Shown piece after piece: positions 8,477-16,561 of a stretch of DNA of 35,161 nt. This DNA is from an uncultured Acetatifactor sp. (lineage in GTDB: Bacteria > Bacillota > Clostridia > Lachnospirales > Lachnospiraceae), in contig CANPYT010000017.1 of NCBI GenBank assembly GCA_947588705.1, positions 1 to 35,161 of the forward strand. Reading direction: 5' to 3'. The notes beneath the pieces were generated by a model that was not told the DNA's origin, did not search any database, and worked only from the letters and a program-made list of their open reading frames with translations. Both the position numbers and the translations under genes were made by a program. Numbering within the stretch: the stretch's first letter is position 1; every line of letters starts with the position of its first letter.

Positions 8477-10333
8477 TCACTGAATGTCAAAATCATCATT
8501 TTCATCCACGGGATAGTCATAGTCGTCCGCGCCCCCGGACGGTTCGATGAGATAACCCATCTCCTTTTTCCGGTGGGGCTTTGGCATCGGCAGCGGATTT
8601 TCTATGTACCGGGGTTTCTGTCCCGCAGCGTTTTCCGCGGCCGTTCCCGTCTTTTCCTCCGGGCCCGCGGGCTTTCCCGCCTTTGTCTCATCTGTCACAG
8701 TTCCGGATCCCTCCTCTGGCTCTTCCTCCCGCGCGTGTTTGTTCTTTTGTGCGGATACAGCCCCGGTCTCCTTCACGGCTGCTTCCGCCTCTGCCTTTAC
8801 GTTGCCCACAGCCGCTTTTGCCTCTGTTCCAACCGTTTTCTCGCCGTCCACAGCCATCTCTGCCTCTGCCTCTGCGCCGCCCTCGGACGCTTCCGCCTCT
8901 GTGCCAGCCGTTTCCGTTCCGTCCACGGCCATCTCTGCCTCTGCCTCCGCGCCATCCACAGCCGCTTCCGCCTCCGCGCCTGCTGTTTCCGCATCGTCCA
9001 CAGCCATCTCTGCCTCTGCTTCCACGCCGTCCACAGCCGCTTCCGCTTCCGTGCCAACCATTTCCTCGCCGTCCACAGCCATCTCTGTCTCTGCTTCCGC
9101 GCTGCCCTCGGACGCTTCCGCCTCCGCGCCCTCCGTCCGCTCCCGGAAGCAGTTCCTAAGCCCCACTCCCCCAAGCACTGTAAGGCCAATCAGCAGATAC
9201 ATGGCAGCGGGAATCTCTTCCGTCGTCACACCGCAATACTGTGCTGCAAGCGCCGCGCAGCAAAACAGCGTCCACGCGCCCATATTTTCCTTCTCCCGGC
9301 CGGGCCTGCAGCTGAAGACCCCAAGGCTCAGCAGGAAAAGCAGAAGGGATCCCCATACGAGGCCCGCGCCTTTTCCCGCCGCAAATGCCGCAGATCCAAA
9401 TTCCCCCGGCCTGTACAGGTTCCACCAGGCGCCCAGCACCCTTCCGAAGCCCTTGCCGCTGATAAAAGCATCCGCCAGGATAGCGCCGAAAAAGCCCGCC
9501 AGCGTTCCCGCCGCACAAAATACGAGCCCTCCAACCCCCGGCCTTGCGGTTCCCCGCCGCCCTTTCATGGCCACCGCCGCCCCGGGGATCAGGAGAAGGA
9601 AACCGCTGATGTCCAGATATCCCGCCAGGCCCGCCCATAGCCCCGCAGCCAAAAACAGGGGAAAAGCCCCACGGCCTCCGGCACACGCGGCAAACAGGTC
9701 TATCCCGATGGCGATAATAAGAAGATACAGAGGCTCCGGAGACAAGGCCAGCGCACTCTCCACCACCGGCCCCATACAGGAAAAAAAGCACAGCAGCGCC
9801 AGCGCCGGAAATACCCCCGCCAGTTTCCGCACCGCAAGATACAATAAGAGCGCCGCCGCCAGCTGCAGGATCACCTGAAGCCAGATGCCGGCGATAAGCT
9901 TGTTCCCAAGAAACAGGAAAACATTGTGCAAAAGCTGTAAATAAAGCCAGACAGCGCCGTGGACCGGCACAGGGAGCGCCTGGCCTTCCGCCACCATCGC
10001 CGCCTGGTAATAAGCGCCGCCCTCCCCGGCTCCGGAAAGCCCCGCCATCCGCAGCATAAGCCCCGCCACCAGGAACGCCACTGCCAAAAGGGCCTCCAGA
10101 AAGGCCAGGCGGCTGCTATCGGAAGAGGGCAGGCTCCCCGCCGGGATCCGATGAAGAAGGAACGCACACCCTGCGGCCACTCCCGCCAGCGCCAGCGCTG
10201 CCGCCGCTCCCCCGGTGAACGGAATGCCAAAAGCCGCCGACATTTCACCGACCAGCCCCCACAGGGCCGCAAGTACAAAAAGCGTGTACACCGCCCACAT
10301 TAAATTCCCGAACAGGTTTTTCTTCCAACTCAT
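8477..10333 (-). CDS. Multi-spanning membrane protein, probable GT-C-fold glycosyltransferase, with a long acidic Ala/Glu repeat tail
   Basis: 618 residues. Residues 1 to about 395 hold some ten hydrophobic segments, starting MSWKKNLFGNLMWAVYTLFV. The loop after the third helix (LRMAGLSGAGEGGAYYQAAM, then VPVHGAVWLYLQLLHNVFL) recalls the first outer loop of GT39/PMT-like GT-C enzymes, where an acidic residue is catalytic, but similarity is weak. From about residue 400 a cytoplasmic-looking tail carries four 25-residue repeats of the type EAEAEMAVDG..T.GTEAEAAVDG. A Lys/Glu/Pro-rich stretch and an Asp-rich end (DDYDYPVDENDDFDIQ) follow. It starts 12 bp after the GT2 gene, so the pair probably works together: the GT2 loads a sugar on a lipid carrier and this protein transfers or handles it. 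The enzyme role is inference. Confidence 0.75.
   Translation of the reverse strand: MSWKKNLFGNLMWAVYTLFVLAALWGLVGEMSAAFGIPFTGGAAAALALAGVAAGCAFLLHRIPAGSLPSSDSSRLAFLEALLAVAFLVAGLMLRMAGLSGAGEGGAYYQAAMVAEGQALPVPVHGAVWLYLQLLHNVFLFLGNKLIAGIWLQVILQLAAALLLYLAVRKLAGVFPALALLCFFSCMGPVVESALALSPEPLYLLIIAIGIDLFAACAGGRGAFPLFLAAGLWAGLAGYLDISGFLLLIPGAAVAMKGRRGTARPGVGGLVFCAAGTLAGFFGAILADAFISGKGFGRVLGAWWNLYRPGEFGSAAFAAGKGAGLVWGSLLLFLLSLGVFSCRPGREKENMGAWTLFCCAALAAQYCGVTTEEIPAAMYLLIGLTVLGGVGLRNCFRERTEGAEAEASEGSAEAETEMAVDGEEMVGTEAEAAVDGVEAEAEMAVDDAETAGAEAEAAVDGAEAEAEMAVDGTETAGTEAEASEGGAEAEAEMAVDGEKTVGTEAKAAVGNVKAEAEAAVKETGAVSAQKNKHAREEEPEEGSGTVTDETKAGKPAGPEEKTGTAAENAAGQKPRYIENPLPMPKPHRKKEMGYLIEPSGGADDYDYPVDENDDFDIQ
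8820..9121 (-). repeat. Four 75-bp in-frame coding repeats
   Basis: The motif GTCCAC(A/G)GCCATCTCTG recurs on the plus strand at 8846, 8921, 8996 and 9071, exactly 75 bp apart, with degenerate partial units either side. The unit encodes 25 residues rich in Ala, Glu, Val and Asp. Because 75 is a multiple of three, copy-number change keeps the frame open. No unit is separated by unique spacers, so this is a minisatellite rather than a CRISPR array. Confidence 0.9.
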
Positions 10334-10345
10334 CTCCCGTTTTCC

Positions 10346-11311
10346 TTAAGCCCCGCCTTCATCATCCGCAGTCAGAACCGTTTCTATGTTGTATCTGGGC
10401 CTTCCCTTGACCTCCATATAGATCTTTCCGATATACTGCCCTACCAGCCCGATAGCCAGCAGCTGTACCCCTCCGAGGAACCAGATCGACAGGATCAGGG
10501 AAGTCCACCCCTGCACCACATGCCCGGTAAAATAGGAGATCAGCGCATACACGGCCGCCAGCACGGAGAACAGCACGATAAGCACCCCCATTCCCAGGAT
10601 CAGGCTGATGGGCTTTACGCTGAAGGAGGAGATCCCGTTAAATGCCAGCGAAAGCATCTTCTTCAGGGGGTATTTTGACTCGCCTGCCACCCGCTCTTTC
10701 CGGTCATAATAGACAACGTCCGTCCGGTATCCGATGAGGGGCATCAGCCCCCTCAGGAACAGGTTCGTCTCCTTGTACTTGGAAAATTCTTCCACCGCCC
10801 GCCTGGACATCAGGCGGAAATCCGCGTGGTTGTAAACCGTCTTGACCCCCATAAGGCGCATCAGCTTATAAAAGGCCAAAGCCGTGGTACGCTTAAAAAA
10901 GGTATCCGTCTTCCGTTCCCTCCGGACGCCGTACACAATGTCGCAGCCGTCATGGAACTTGTCTATCATCTCTTCGATCACAGCCACATCGTCCTGCAGG
11001 TCGGCATCGATGGATATTGTCACATCGCTCATGTCCTTTGCCGTCAAAAGCCCCGCCGTCAGCGCGAACTGATGCCCTACGTTTCCCGCCAGCTTCACGC
11101 CGCAGACCTGACGGGGAAAGGCCCGATGCTCTTCCTCGATCAGCTCCCAGGTACGGTCCTTGCTGCCGTCGTTGACAAAGAGGATAAAACTGTCCTCCGC
11201 AATCTTCTGTTTGCAAATCAGATCCTTCAGTACCCCTCTCAGCGCCTGGGAGGCTGTCTTAAGGACCTCCTCCTCATTATAACAGGGCACCACGATCGCA
11301 AGCTTGTCCAT
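10346..11311 (-). CDS. Family 2 glycosyltransferase with two C-terminal membrane helices (GtrB/DPM1-like)
   Basis: 321 residues from ATG 11311, preceded by GAAAGGAAAAG; an upstream in-frame extension of 20 codons has no ribosome site. The GT-A domain begins LAIVVPCYNEEEVL and contains VNDGSKDRTWELI and the metal-binding ISIDADLQDD near residue 95. Later blocks (DFRLMSRRAV, then YDRKERVAGESKYPL) are typical of polyprenyl-phosphate sugar transferases. Two C-terminal helices (VLIVLFSVLAAVYALI and ILSIWFLGGVQLLAIGLVGQ) anchor it in the membrane. Such enzymes put glucose or another sugar onto undecaprenyl phosphate from a nucleotide sugar on the cytoplasmic face. It lies between yebC and the GT-C-like gene. 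The sugar cannot be told from sequence. Confidence 0.9.
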   Translation of the reverse strand: MDKLAIVVPCYNEEEVLKTASQALRGVLKDLICKQKIAEDSFILFVNDGSKDRTWELIEEEHRAFPRQVCGVKLAGNVGHQFALTAGLLTAKDMSDVTISIDADLQDDVAVIEEMIDKFHDGCDIVYGVRRERKTDTFFKRTTALAFYKLMRLMGVKTVYNHADFRLMSRRAVEEFSKYKETNLFLRGLMPLIGYRTDVVYYDRKERVAGESKYPLKKMLSLAFNGISSFSVKPISLILGMGVLIVLFSVLAAVYALISYFTGHVVQGWTSLILSIWFLGGVQLLAIGLVGQYIGKIYMEVKGRPRYNIETVLTADDEGGA

Positions 11312-11334
11312 ACTCTTTTCCTTTCGCGTCTCAG

Positions 11335-11357
11335 GATATGCCGCCTCCGGGCATATC
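11335..11357 (-). other. Hairpin in the leader between yebC and the GT2 gene
   Basis: A perfect 8-bp inverted repeat (GATATGCC / GGCATATC) with a 7-nt loop lies about 25 bp before the GT2 start. No T-run follows on the minus strand, so it is more likely an RNA stability or processing hairpin than a full terminator. Confidence 0.5.
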
Positions 11358-11383
11358 GCCCACGGCTGCACAGGTCTTTCCCG

Positions 11384-12112
11384 CTACTCGTCCCAGTTGT
11401 GGTACACGGCCTGGACATCGTCGTCCTCTTCCAGCATATCCAGGATTCTCTGCAGATTCTTCACCGCGGTCTCATCCGTAAGCTCCACATAATTCTGGGG
11501 GATCATGGTCACCTCCGCGCTGAGCATGGGGATCCCCCCGTCCTCCAGAGCCTTTCGCACCTGCTCGAAGCTGTCGGGATCGGTCAGCACCTCAAAGCTG
11601 TCTTCCTCCTCGCTGAAATCCTCGGCCCCGGCGTCCAGCGCCATCATCATCAGGTCGTCGGCTTCCAGACCGCACTCCTCCCTGTCGATGATGATCTGGC
11701 CCTTTTTGTCAAACATAAAGGACACGCAGCCGGGAGTTCCCACATTTCCCTGGCCCTTTGTAAAAGCGCTGCGCACGTTTGCGGCGGTGCGGTTCTTGTT
11801 GTCCGTCAGCGCGTCCACGATGATGGCGATGCCGTTGGGGCCGTATCCCTCGTAGGTCACATATTCATAATTCACATTTCCCACATCTCCGGCCGCCTTC
11901 TTGATACCGCGCTCAATGGTATCGTTAGGCATGTTGTTTGCCTTCGCCTTGGCGATGACCGTAGCCAGCTTGAAATTGTTGTTGGGGTCCGGGCCGCCCT
12001 CCTTTACCGCCACGGCGATCTCACGGCCGATAATGGTAAAGATCTTTCCCTTCGCCGCGTCGTTCTTCTCCTTTTTATGCTTAATGTTCGCAAATTTAGA
12101 ATGTCCTGACAT
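11384..12112 (-). CDS. yebC: YebC/PmpR/TACO1 family protein
   Basis: 242 residues, the normal length, with the family start [25 protein letters not shown]. Characteristic blocks follow: [40 protein letters not shown] and [24 protein letters not shown] precedes the ATG. YebC proteins were long listed as transcription regulators; family work also points to a role in translation (mitochondrial TACO1, and bacterial members that help ribosomes through difficult stretches). Which role applies here is not visible. A promoter overlapping the end of the upstream CorC-like gene drives it, and the GT2 gene follows 72 bp later. Confidence 0.95.
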   Translation of the reverse strand: MSGHSKFANIKHKKEKNDAAKGKIFTIIGREIAVAVKEGGPDPNNNFKLATVIAKAKANNMPNDTIERGIKKAAGDVGNVNYEYVTYEGYGPNGIAIIVDALTDNKNRTAANVRSAFTKGQGNVGTPGCVSFMFDKKGQIIIDREECGLEADDLMMMALDAGAEDFSEEEDSFEVLTDPDSFEQVRKALEDGGIPMLSAEVTMIPQNYVELTDETAVKNLQRILDMLEEDDDVQAVYHNWDE

Positions 12113-12157
12113 GTCATTCCCTCCCTGTTTCCTTTTGTCTTTTTTCCGACGGCATCC

Positions 12158-12186
12158 ATCATATCATTTTTTGCCGGTTTCATCAA
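12158..12186 (-). promoter_or_regulatory. Probable sigma-A promoter of yebC
   Basis: On the minus strand, TTGATG (12186-12181), a 17-bp spacer, then TATGAT (12163-12158). It overlaps the last codons of the upstream gene and sits about 46 bp before the yebC start. Confidence 0.65.
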
Positions 12187-13579
12187 GTGCGGATTCTTCC
12201 GGGCTTTCCGCCGCCCCGCCCTCTCCGGGCTCCTCCGGAAGCTTCGTCACCAGCACTCTCTGGATCATCTTGTTTTCTACCGAAAGGATCTTGAAATTAT
12301 AACCGCCGTAATCCACGTCAAACTTCTCGTCCGGCTCCGGGATCCTGTCCAGCCTCGAGATCAAAAAGCCGTTCAGCGTGTCGCATTCCTCGCCGGCAAA
12401 GGAAATGCCGAGATGTTCCTCCAGTTCCTCCAGCCGGGTCATGCCCTCGGCCACATACGAGTCCTCACCCTTCTCCTCGATAAAAGGCTCGTCGTCCTCG
12501 TCATACTCATCCAGGATATTCCCCACGATCTCCTCCAGGATGTCCTCCATGGCGACCAGGCCGTCCGTCTGGCCGTACTCGTCCACCACCACTACCATCT
12601 GCAGCTTTTCCGCCTGCATTTCCCGAAACAGCTCGTCGATGTTCTTGGTTCGCGGGACAAAGCTCGCCTCCCGCAGCAGGCCCTCCAGATCCTTCAGGGG
12701 GCAGTCCAGCTTTCCGGCATCCCCCGAAAAGCGCATGGCGTCCTTCAGATGCAGGATGCCGATGATATGGTCCAGATTCTCCTCGTAAACCGGATAACGG
12801 CTGTTTGTGCCCTCCAGCATGAACGCCAGCGCCTGCCGCAGCGTCTCGCTGCCGTCGATAGCCACGATACTGTTTCTGTGGGTCATGATATCCTGGGCTT
12901 CCTTATCGCCGAACTCAAAGATATTGGAGATCATCTCCGCCTCGCTGGCCTGGATCACACCCTGCTCATGGCCCTCGTTTATCATGCTGATGATCTCTTC
13001 CTCCGTCACATCCCCTGTCCCGTCGCTGTCCTTAACGCCGAACAGCCTCAGAATCCCGCTGGAAGTCGCGGAGGCAAGCGCCGTGAAAGGATACAGTATC
13101 TTCATCACCAGGGACACAGGCGTCACGCAGGCATACGCCCACCGCTCCGGTACCCTTCCGGCTATTTTCCTGGGAAGCAGCACCCCCAGCGTCAGCGTTA
13201 TGTACAGCAGCAGGACCGTTGCAAGGACCGCCGCCGTCACCACCGCCGCCCCCGGGGGGAACCAGGCCAGCTTCAGCTGTCCGCGGGCAAGGGAGTCCAG
13301 CCCCCGTGACACGGAGCGGAGCAGGATGCCAAGATGCACCGCGCCGATGGTCACATTCACCAGCGTAGTCACCAGCTGGCTGGTATTCCCAAACCCCGCG
13401 GGATTGCCCAGCATCTTCAAAAGCCTCAGGGATTTCTTATCCCCGTCCTCCTCCGCCCTCCGCTGGATCTCCTTCTCGTTCAGCGCCTCAAGCGCCGCCC
13501 CAAACCCATAAAAAAACATGTCGATCAAAAGCAGTACCACAAAAAAGAATATACTGGCAGTAGGCCCACCGTCATCCAT
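12164..13579 (-). CDS. CorC/HlyC (CNNM-type) membrane protein with CBS pair
   Basis: 471 residues. The N-terminal DUF21/CNNM membrane domain has three or four helices: TASIFFFVVLLLIDMFFYG, a stretch near LVTTLVNVTIGAVHLGILL, and AAVVTAAVLATVLLLYITLT. A CBS pair follows (MTHRNSIVAIDGSETLRQAL and FVPRTKNIDELFREMQAEK, with VVVDEYGQTDGLVAMEDILEEIVG). The C-terminal CorC_HlyC domain ends in NGFLISRLDRIPEPDEKFD. Relatives are linked to magnesium efflux and resistance; the older hemolysin label is historical. GGAGG lies 13 bp before the ATG, rather far. It has its own promoter 58 bp upstream. The ion is inferred from the family only. Confidence 0.92.
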   Translation of the reverse strand: MDDGGPTASIFFFVVLLLIDMFFYGFGAALEALNEKEIQRRAEEDGDKKSLRLLKMLGNPAGFGNTSQLVTTLVNVTIGAVHLGILLRSVSRGLDSLARGQLKLAWFPPGAAVVTAAVLATVLLLYITLTLGVLLPRKIAGRVPERWAYACVTPVSLVMKILYPFTALASATSSGILRLFGVKDSDGTGDVTEEEIISMINEGHEQGVIQASEAEMISNIFEFGDKEAQDIMTHRNSIVAIDGSETLRQALAFMLEGTNSRYPVYEENLDHIIGILHLKDAMRFSGDAGKLDCPLKDLEGLLREASFVPRTKNIDELFREMQAEKLQMVVVVDEYGQTDGLVAMEDILEEIVGNILDEYDEDDEPFIEEKGEDSYVAEGMTRLEELEEHLGISFAGEECDTLNGFLISRLDRIPEPDEKFDVDYGGYNFKILSVENKMIQRVLVTKLPEEPGEGGAAESPEESALDETGKK

Positions 13580-13636
13580 ATGAAAAAAGATTCCTCCAAA
13601 GTCGTTTTTGTCCCGTTTTCTTCCAGGACATTATTC

Positions 13637-13665
13637 AATATACCATCTCGTGATATTTTCGTCAA
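13637..13665 (-). promoter_or_regulatory. Sigma-A promoter of the CorC/HlyC gene
   Basis: On the minus strand, TTGACG (13665-13660), a 17-bp spacer, then TATATT (13642-13637), close to consensus. It begins 12 bp after the mazF stop codon, so the two genes are likely separate transcription units. Confidence 0.8.
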
Positions 13666-13676
13666 GGCTCCCATTC

Positions 13677-14018
13677 TTATGTATCAAGCTCCAGACTGAT
13701 CATCAGCGCCCTGTCCACCTTCCGCATGATCTCCCCGTCCAGATGACACACTTTATCCTTCAGCCGTTTCTTGTCTATGGTCCTGAGCTGCTCCAGCAGC
13801 ACCACCGAATCCTTATCCATGTCATAAAGCGCAGAATTCAGCTCGATGTGGGTCGGCAGCTTTGCCTTGTTCATTTTGGAAGTGATGGCCGCGCAGATCA
13901 CGGTAGGGCTGTGCTTGTTCCCCACATCGTTCTGAACGATCAGCACCGGCCTGATCCCTCCCTGTTCCGAGCCGACGACCGGCCTCAGGTCCGCATAATA
14001 TACATCTCCTCGTCTCAT
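13677..14018 (-). CDS. mazF: MazF/PemK-family mRNA interferase toxin
   Basis: 113 residues, full length. [21 protein letters not shown] and [19 protein letters not shown] are the family core, with the catalytic Arg after the GSEQGG loop and Thr in TVICAAITS. The C-terminal [20 protein letters not shown] helix matches NdoA/EndoA. These toxins cut mRNA at short motifs until bound by a MazE-type antitoxin. AGAGGCAAT precedes the ATG. The upstream neighbour is the NAD(P)HX repair gene. The 208-bp gap between them holds no convincing antitoxin gene: the only overlapping frame starts at TTG, lacks similarity, and runs through mazF in another frame. Confidence 0.95.
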   Translation of the reverse strand: MRRGDVYYADLRPVVGSEQGGIRPVLIVQNDVGNKHSPTVICAAITSKMNKAKLPTHIELNSALYDMDKDSVVLLEQLRTIDKKRLKDKVCHLDGEIMRKVDRALMISLELDT

Positions 14019-14226
14019 ATTGCCTCTTTTCCGCTGTCATAGCCAGCCTCTGATTTTCCGCGAGGGCCGGGATACCGATGCGCCCGAAAGCCACATTGTC
14101 CAAGGCGCATTCCGCTGTGCCGGGCCGCGGGGCCGCCGCCCGCCATCCTGCCGCAGGGTATCCGGCTCGTCTTTGTCTGAGGAACAGTATTGCCGGTTAT
14201 CGGATCGTTAAACAGTTTTTTTCAAC

Positions 14227-15702
14227 TTACAGGCCCAAAGCTTCCGCCAGATCCCCCGCCATGCAGGCATGGGGGCCCAGCCGTCCGCTGACTTTATCCC
14301 CGGCCAGCGCGTGGAGCCTGACTCCGGCCACGGCCGCGTGGAAGGATTCCATCCCCTGGGCAAGGAGCCCCGCCACCACGCCAGCCAGCACATCGCCGCT
14401 GCCCGCCGTGGCCATCCCGCTGTTGCCTCCCGCGCACACACATACCGGCCGGCCCTCACCGCACACAAACGTCCTGGCATCCTTCGCCGCCACCACCGCA
14501 TGCAGCTGCTCCGCCAGCGCCTTTCCGAATCCCGCGGGATCCTCCTTTAAGTCTTCCACGGAAGCCCCTGTCAGCCTGGCAAGCTCTCCCATATGGGGAG
14601 TCAGCACCACAGGCCGCCCCCCGGCGCCCTGGCAGGCCAGTTCCTCCCTCAGCGCACCGCTTTCCGCCAGCAGGTTCAGGCCGTCCGCGTCCAAAAGCAG
14701 GGGGATGCCGCTTTTCCTCACCGCCGTTTCCAGGCACTTCCGCGCCGCCTCCCCCTTTCCAAGGCCGGGCCCCAGCGCGGCCACATCCGCCCAGGCAAGG
14801 CTCTCTTCCAGTTCCTCCGGGGTTCCAAGCAGCGCCTCCGGCACCGCCGTCTGCAGGATCAGCCTGTTTTCCGGCGGAGTTATCACCTTCACCATGCCTG
14901 CGCCCGCCCGATAAGCCGCCCTCGCCGCCAGGACCGCGGCCCCGGCCATATTCAGGCTTCCCGCCGCCAGAAGGACTTTCCCAAAGGTTCCCTTGTTCCC
15001 GTCCGGCCTTCTGGGAGGGAGCAGCTCCGAAGCGGCCTCGTCACAGAGCACCATGCCCGGGCTTTCCCCGTAAAAGCTCGCCTCGGATATGCCAGCCCGG
15101 GCAACCGTGACTTTTCCCGCGTATCCGCATCCGGGATAGAGCACGAGCCCCCGTTTCCGAAAGCCGAAGGTCACTGTCTCATCCGCCCGGACGGCGCAGC
15201 CAAGCACTTTCCCCGTGTCGGGGTCGATGCCGCTGGGAAGGTCCAACGCGATCTTATAGCCGGCGAGCCCGTTGAATCGTTCCAGCGCCTCCCGGAAAGG
15301 GCCGGCGACCTCCCGGGAGGACCCGATCCCAAGGAGAGCGTCTATCATAACAGTATATTCCCCAGAGCCCGGCCCAGTGACAAAATCCACCGGGCAGCCC
15401 TCCAGGATCCGCCTCTGCAGGAGCCACTGTTCGGAAGCCTTCTCTTCCTTTCCCACACACCATACCTGCACCTTATGGCCGTTTTCCCCGAGCAGCCTGG
15501 CCAGCGCCAGCCCGTCTCCGCCGTTGTTCCCCATTCCGGCCAGGATCAGGATCCTGCCCGGCTTCCCGCCGCAGGCCCGCTCCGCCGCCTCCAGCGCTGC
15601 CAGGGCCGCCCGCTCCATCAGGGCCATGGCCGGGATCCCCCTCCGCCGGACGGTGTTTTCGTCCAGCCTCCGCATCTCTTTCGCTGTCACCAGGTATTCC
15701 AT
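14227..15702 (-). CDS. nnrD: Bifunctional NAD(P)H-hydrate epimerase / ADP-dependent NAD(P)H-hydrate dehydratase
   Basis: 491 residues, fusing the two repair activities (NnrE + NnrD, Escherichia YjeF). The epimerase half covers about residues 1-210: MEYLVTAKEMRRLDENTV, RILILAGMGNNGGDGLALA and IDALLGIGSSREVAGPF. The ribokinase-fold dehydratase half covers about 230-490: GNKGTFGKVLLAAGSLNMAG, ALGPGLGK, VLTPHMGELARLTG and the C-terminal GNSGMATAGSGDVLAGVVAG. Together they return NADHX and NADPHX, damaged hydrates, to NAD(P)H. GAGG lies 6 bp before the ATG. acpS and alr, common neighbours in other Bacillota, are absent. A possible pseudoknot sits in the leader. Confidence 0.95.
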   Translation of the reverse strand: MEYLVTAKEMRRLDENTVRRRGIPAMALMERAALAALEAAERACGGKPGRILILAGMGNNGGDGLALARLLGENGHKVQVWCVGKEEKASEQWLLQRRILEGCPVDFVTGPGSGEYTVMIDALLGIGSSREVAGPFREALERFNGLAGYKIALDLPSGIDPDTGKVLGCAVRADETVTFGFRKRGLVLYPGCGYAGKVTVARAGISEASFYGESPGMVLCDEAASELLPPRRPDGNKGTFGKVLLAAGSLNMAGAAVLAARAAYRAGAGMVKVITPPENRLILQTAVPEALLGTPEELEESLAWADVAALGPGLGKGEAARKCLETAVRKSGIPLLLDADGLNLLAESGALREELACQGAGGRPVVLTPHMGELARLTGASVEDLKEDPAGFGKALAEQLHAVVAAKDARTFVCGEGRPVCVCAGGNSGMATAGSGDVLAGVVAGLLAQGMESFHAAVAGVRLHALAGDKVSGRLGPHACMAGDLAEALGL

Positions 15703-15718
15703 CTTTTACCTCATTTCC

Positions 15719-15770
15719 GCGCTGCTCTTTGCGCATAACAAGTTTGTGTCAAGCAGCGCACGGACACAAA
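15719..15770 (-). promoter_or_regulatory. Candidate H-type pseudoknot in the nnrE/nnrD leader
   Basis: On the minus strand, stem 1 pairs TTTGTGTC (15770-15763) with GACACAAA (15750-15743), and stem 2 pairs GCGCTGCT (15759-15752), inside the loop of stem 1, with AGCAGCGC (15726-15719). Both stems are perfect 8-mers. The linkers are 3, 1 and 16 nt. Stem 2 ends 6 nt before the GAGG ribosome site. The geometry fits a translation-controlling leader; function is inference and the 5' end of the transcript is not known. Confidence 0.5.
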
Positions 15771-15807
15771 TCTCGCGATTGAAAATTTTACCGCCGCCTC
15801 ACAGAAA

Positions 15808-15836
15808 GGACTGCCCACAGTCTCCCGGGGCAGTCC
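15808..15836 (-). terminator. Hairpin terminator after the rex operon
   Basis: A perfect 9-bp stem (GGACTGCCC / GGGCAGTCC) with an 11-nt loop lies 9 bp after the coiled-coil gene. Only three T follow on the minus strand, so termination may be incomplete and some readthrough into nnrD is possible. Confidence 0.6.
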
Positions 15837-15844
15837 CTGCGCGT

Positions 15845-16549
15845 CTATATTCCACTCCCGAAATCGGCCTCTCCGCCGTCCTCCGGTTTTTGTACATTCC
15901 TTTTTTTCCTCGGCATGACCGGCCGCTTTTTCTCGGGGCTGTACTTTACGTCAAACACATCCACCACCTCTGCCCCAAAGACATCGTGCATGTAAGCGTA
16001 GATCTCATGGTTCTGCTGCTCCATCTCCTGTTTCCGGACCAGGCGCTTTTTCAGTTCTACGCGGATCTCCTTGACCCATTCCTCGATTTTCTGGATCTCC
16101 TCCGTGTTCTCCTGCATGGTGTCGTAACAGCAGTCCATCGTCATGAGCATCAGCTGGAGGTTCAGCTTCTCGATCTGGCGCGGCAGCTCCTTCAGCTCTT
16201 CCCGGTAGCTATCCATCTTCTGATTGCATTCTTCCACCAGCCTCGTGTTCTGGTCGATCTTTTTGTCAAGCTCCCTGCTTCCCCCGACCTGGTCCGCCTC
16301 ATCGACCAGCGGCACGATCTCGCTCATCAGCTTCTTTTTCAGCTTCCTGATATCCTTCAGTTCCGTGTTCAGCTTCCCCTGCCGCTTTAACAGGTTATTC
16401 AGCTGATTTTCCAGGCCCTTCACAGAAGCCCTGGTCCTCCCGTCCAGAAGACGGTACCACTTGTTATCCAGTGTGAGAATAGGGACATTTTTCCCCTGAA
16501 GCGCCTGGTTGAACGCTTCCTGTCTGAGCTTTCCCGACTTATATCTCAT
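15845..16549 (-). CDS. Coiled-coil protein of unknown function, co-transcribed with rex
   Basis: 234 residues from ATG 16549 (MRYKSGKLRQEAFNQALQGK), with GGGAGG 5 bp upstream; a GTG two codons earlier overlaps that site and is rejected. Apart from a short N-terminal globular part (NVPILTLDNKWYRLLDG), nearly all of residues 35-185 is charged heptad-like helix (LNNLLKRQGKLNTELKDIRK and similar), followed by a basic Pro/Lys tail (EKKRPVMPRKKRNVQKPEDG). There is no signal or membrane helix, so it is probably cytoplasmic. It begins 13 bp after the rex stop codon and ends at a hairpin, forming a two-gene unit. I do not recognise a characterised family. Confidence 0.85.
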   Translation of the reverse strand: MRYKSGKLRQEAFNQALQGKNVPILTLDNKWYRLLDGRTRASVKGLENQLNNLLKRQGKLNTELKDIRKLKKKLMSEIVPLVDEADQVGGSRELDKKIDQNTRLVEECNQKMDSYREELKELPRQIEKLNLQLMLMTMDCCYDTMQENTEEIQKIEEWVKEIRVELKKRLVRKQEMEQQNHEIYAYMHDVFGAEVVDVFDVKYSPEKKRPVMPRKKRNVQKPEDGGEADFGSGI

Positions 16550-16561
16550 AGACACCTCCCG

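Noticed and set aside
8820..9121. CRISPR array
   Set aside because: Units are contiguous, coding and a multiple of three long, with no unique spacers and no cas genes nearby.
7820..9640. 606-codon plus-strand open frame with repetitive Cys/Leu/Arg sequence
   Set aside because: It is the complement of tepA and of the 75-bp repeats; the apparent repeats come from the real minus-strand gene.
14019..14103. Possible MazE antitoxin start upstream of mazF
   Set aside because: The frame begins at TTG, has no good ribosome site or family resemblance, and continues through mazF in another frame.
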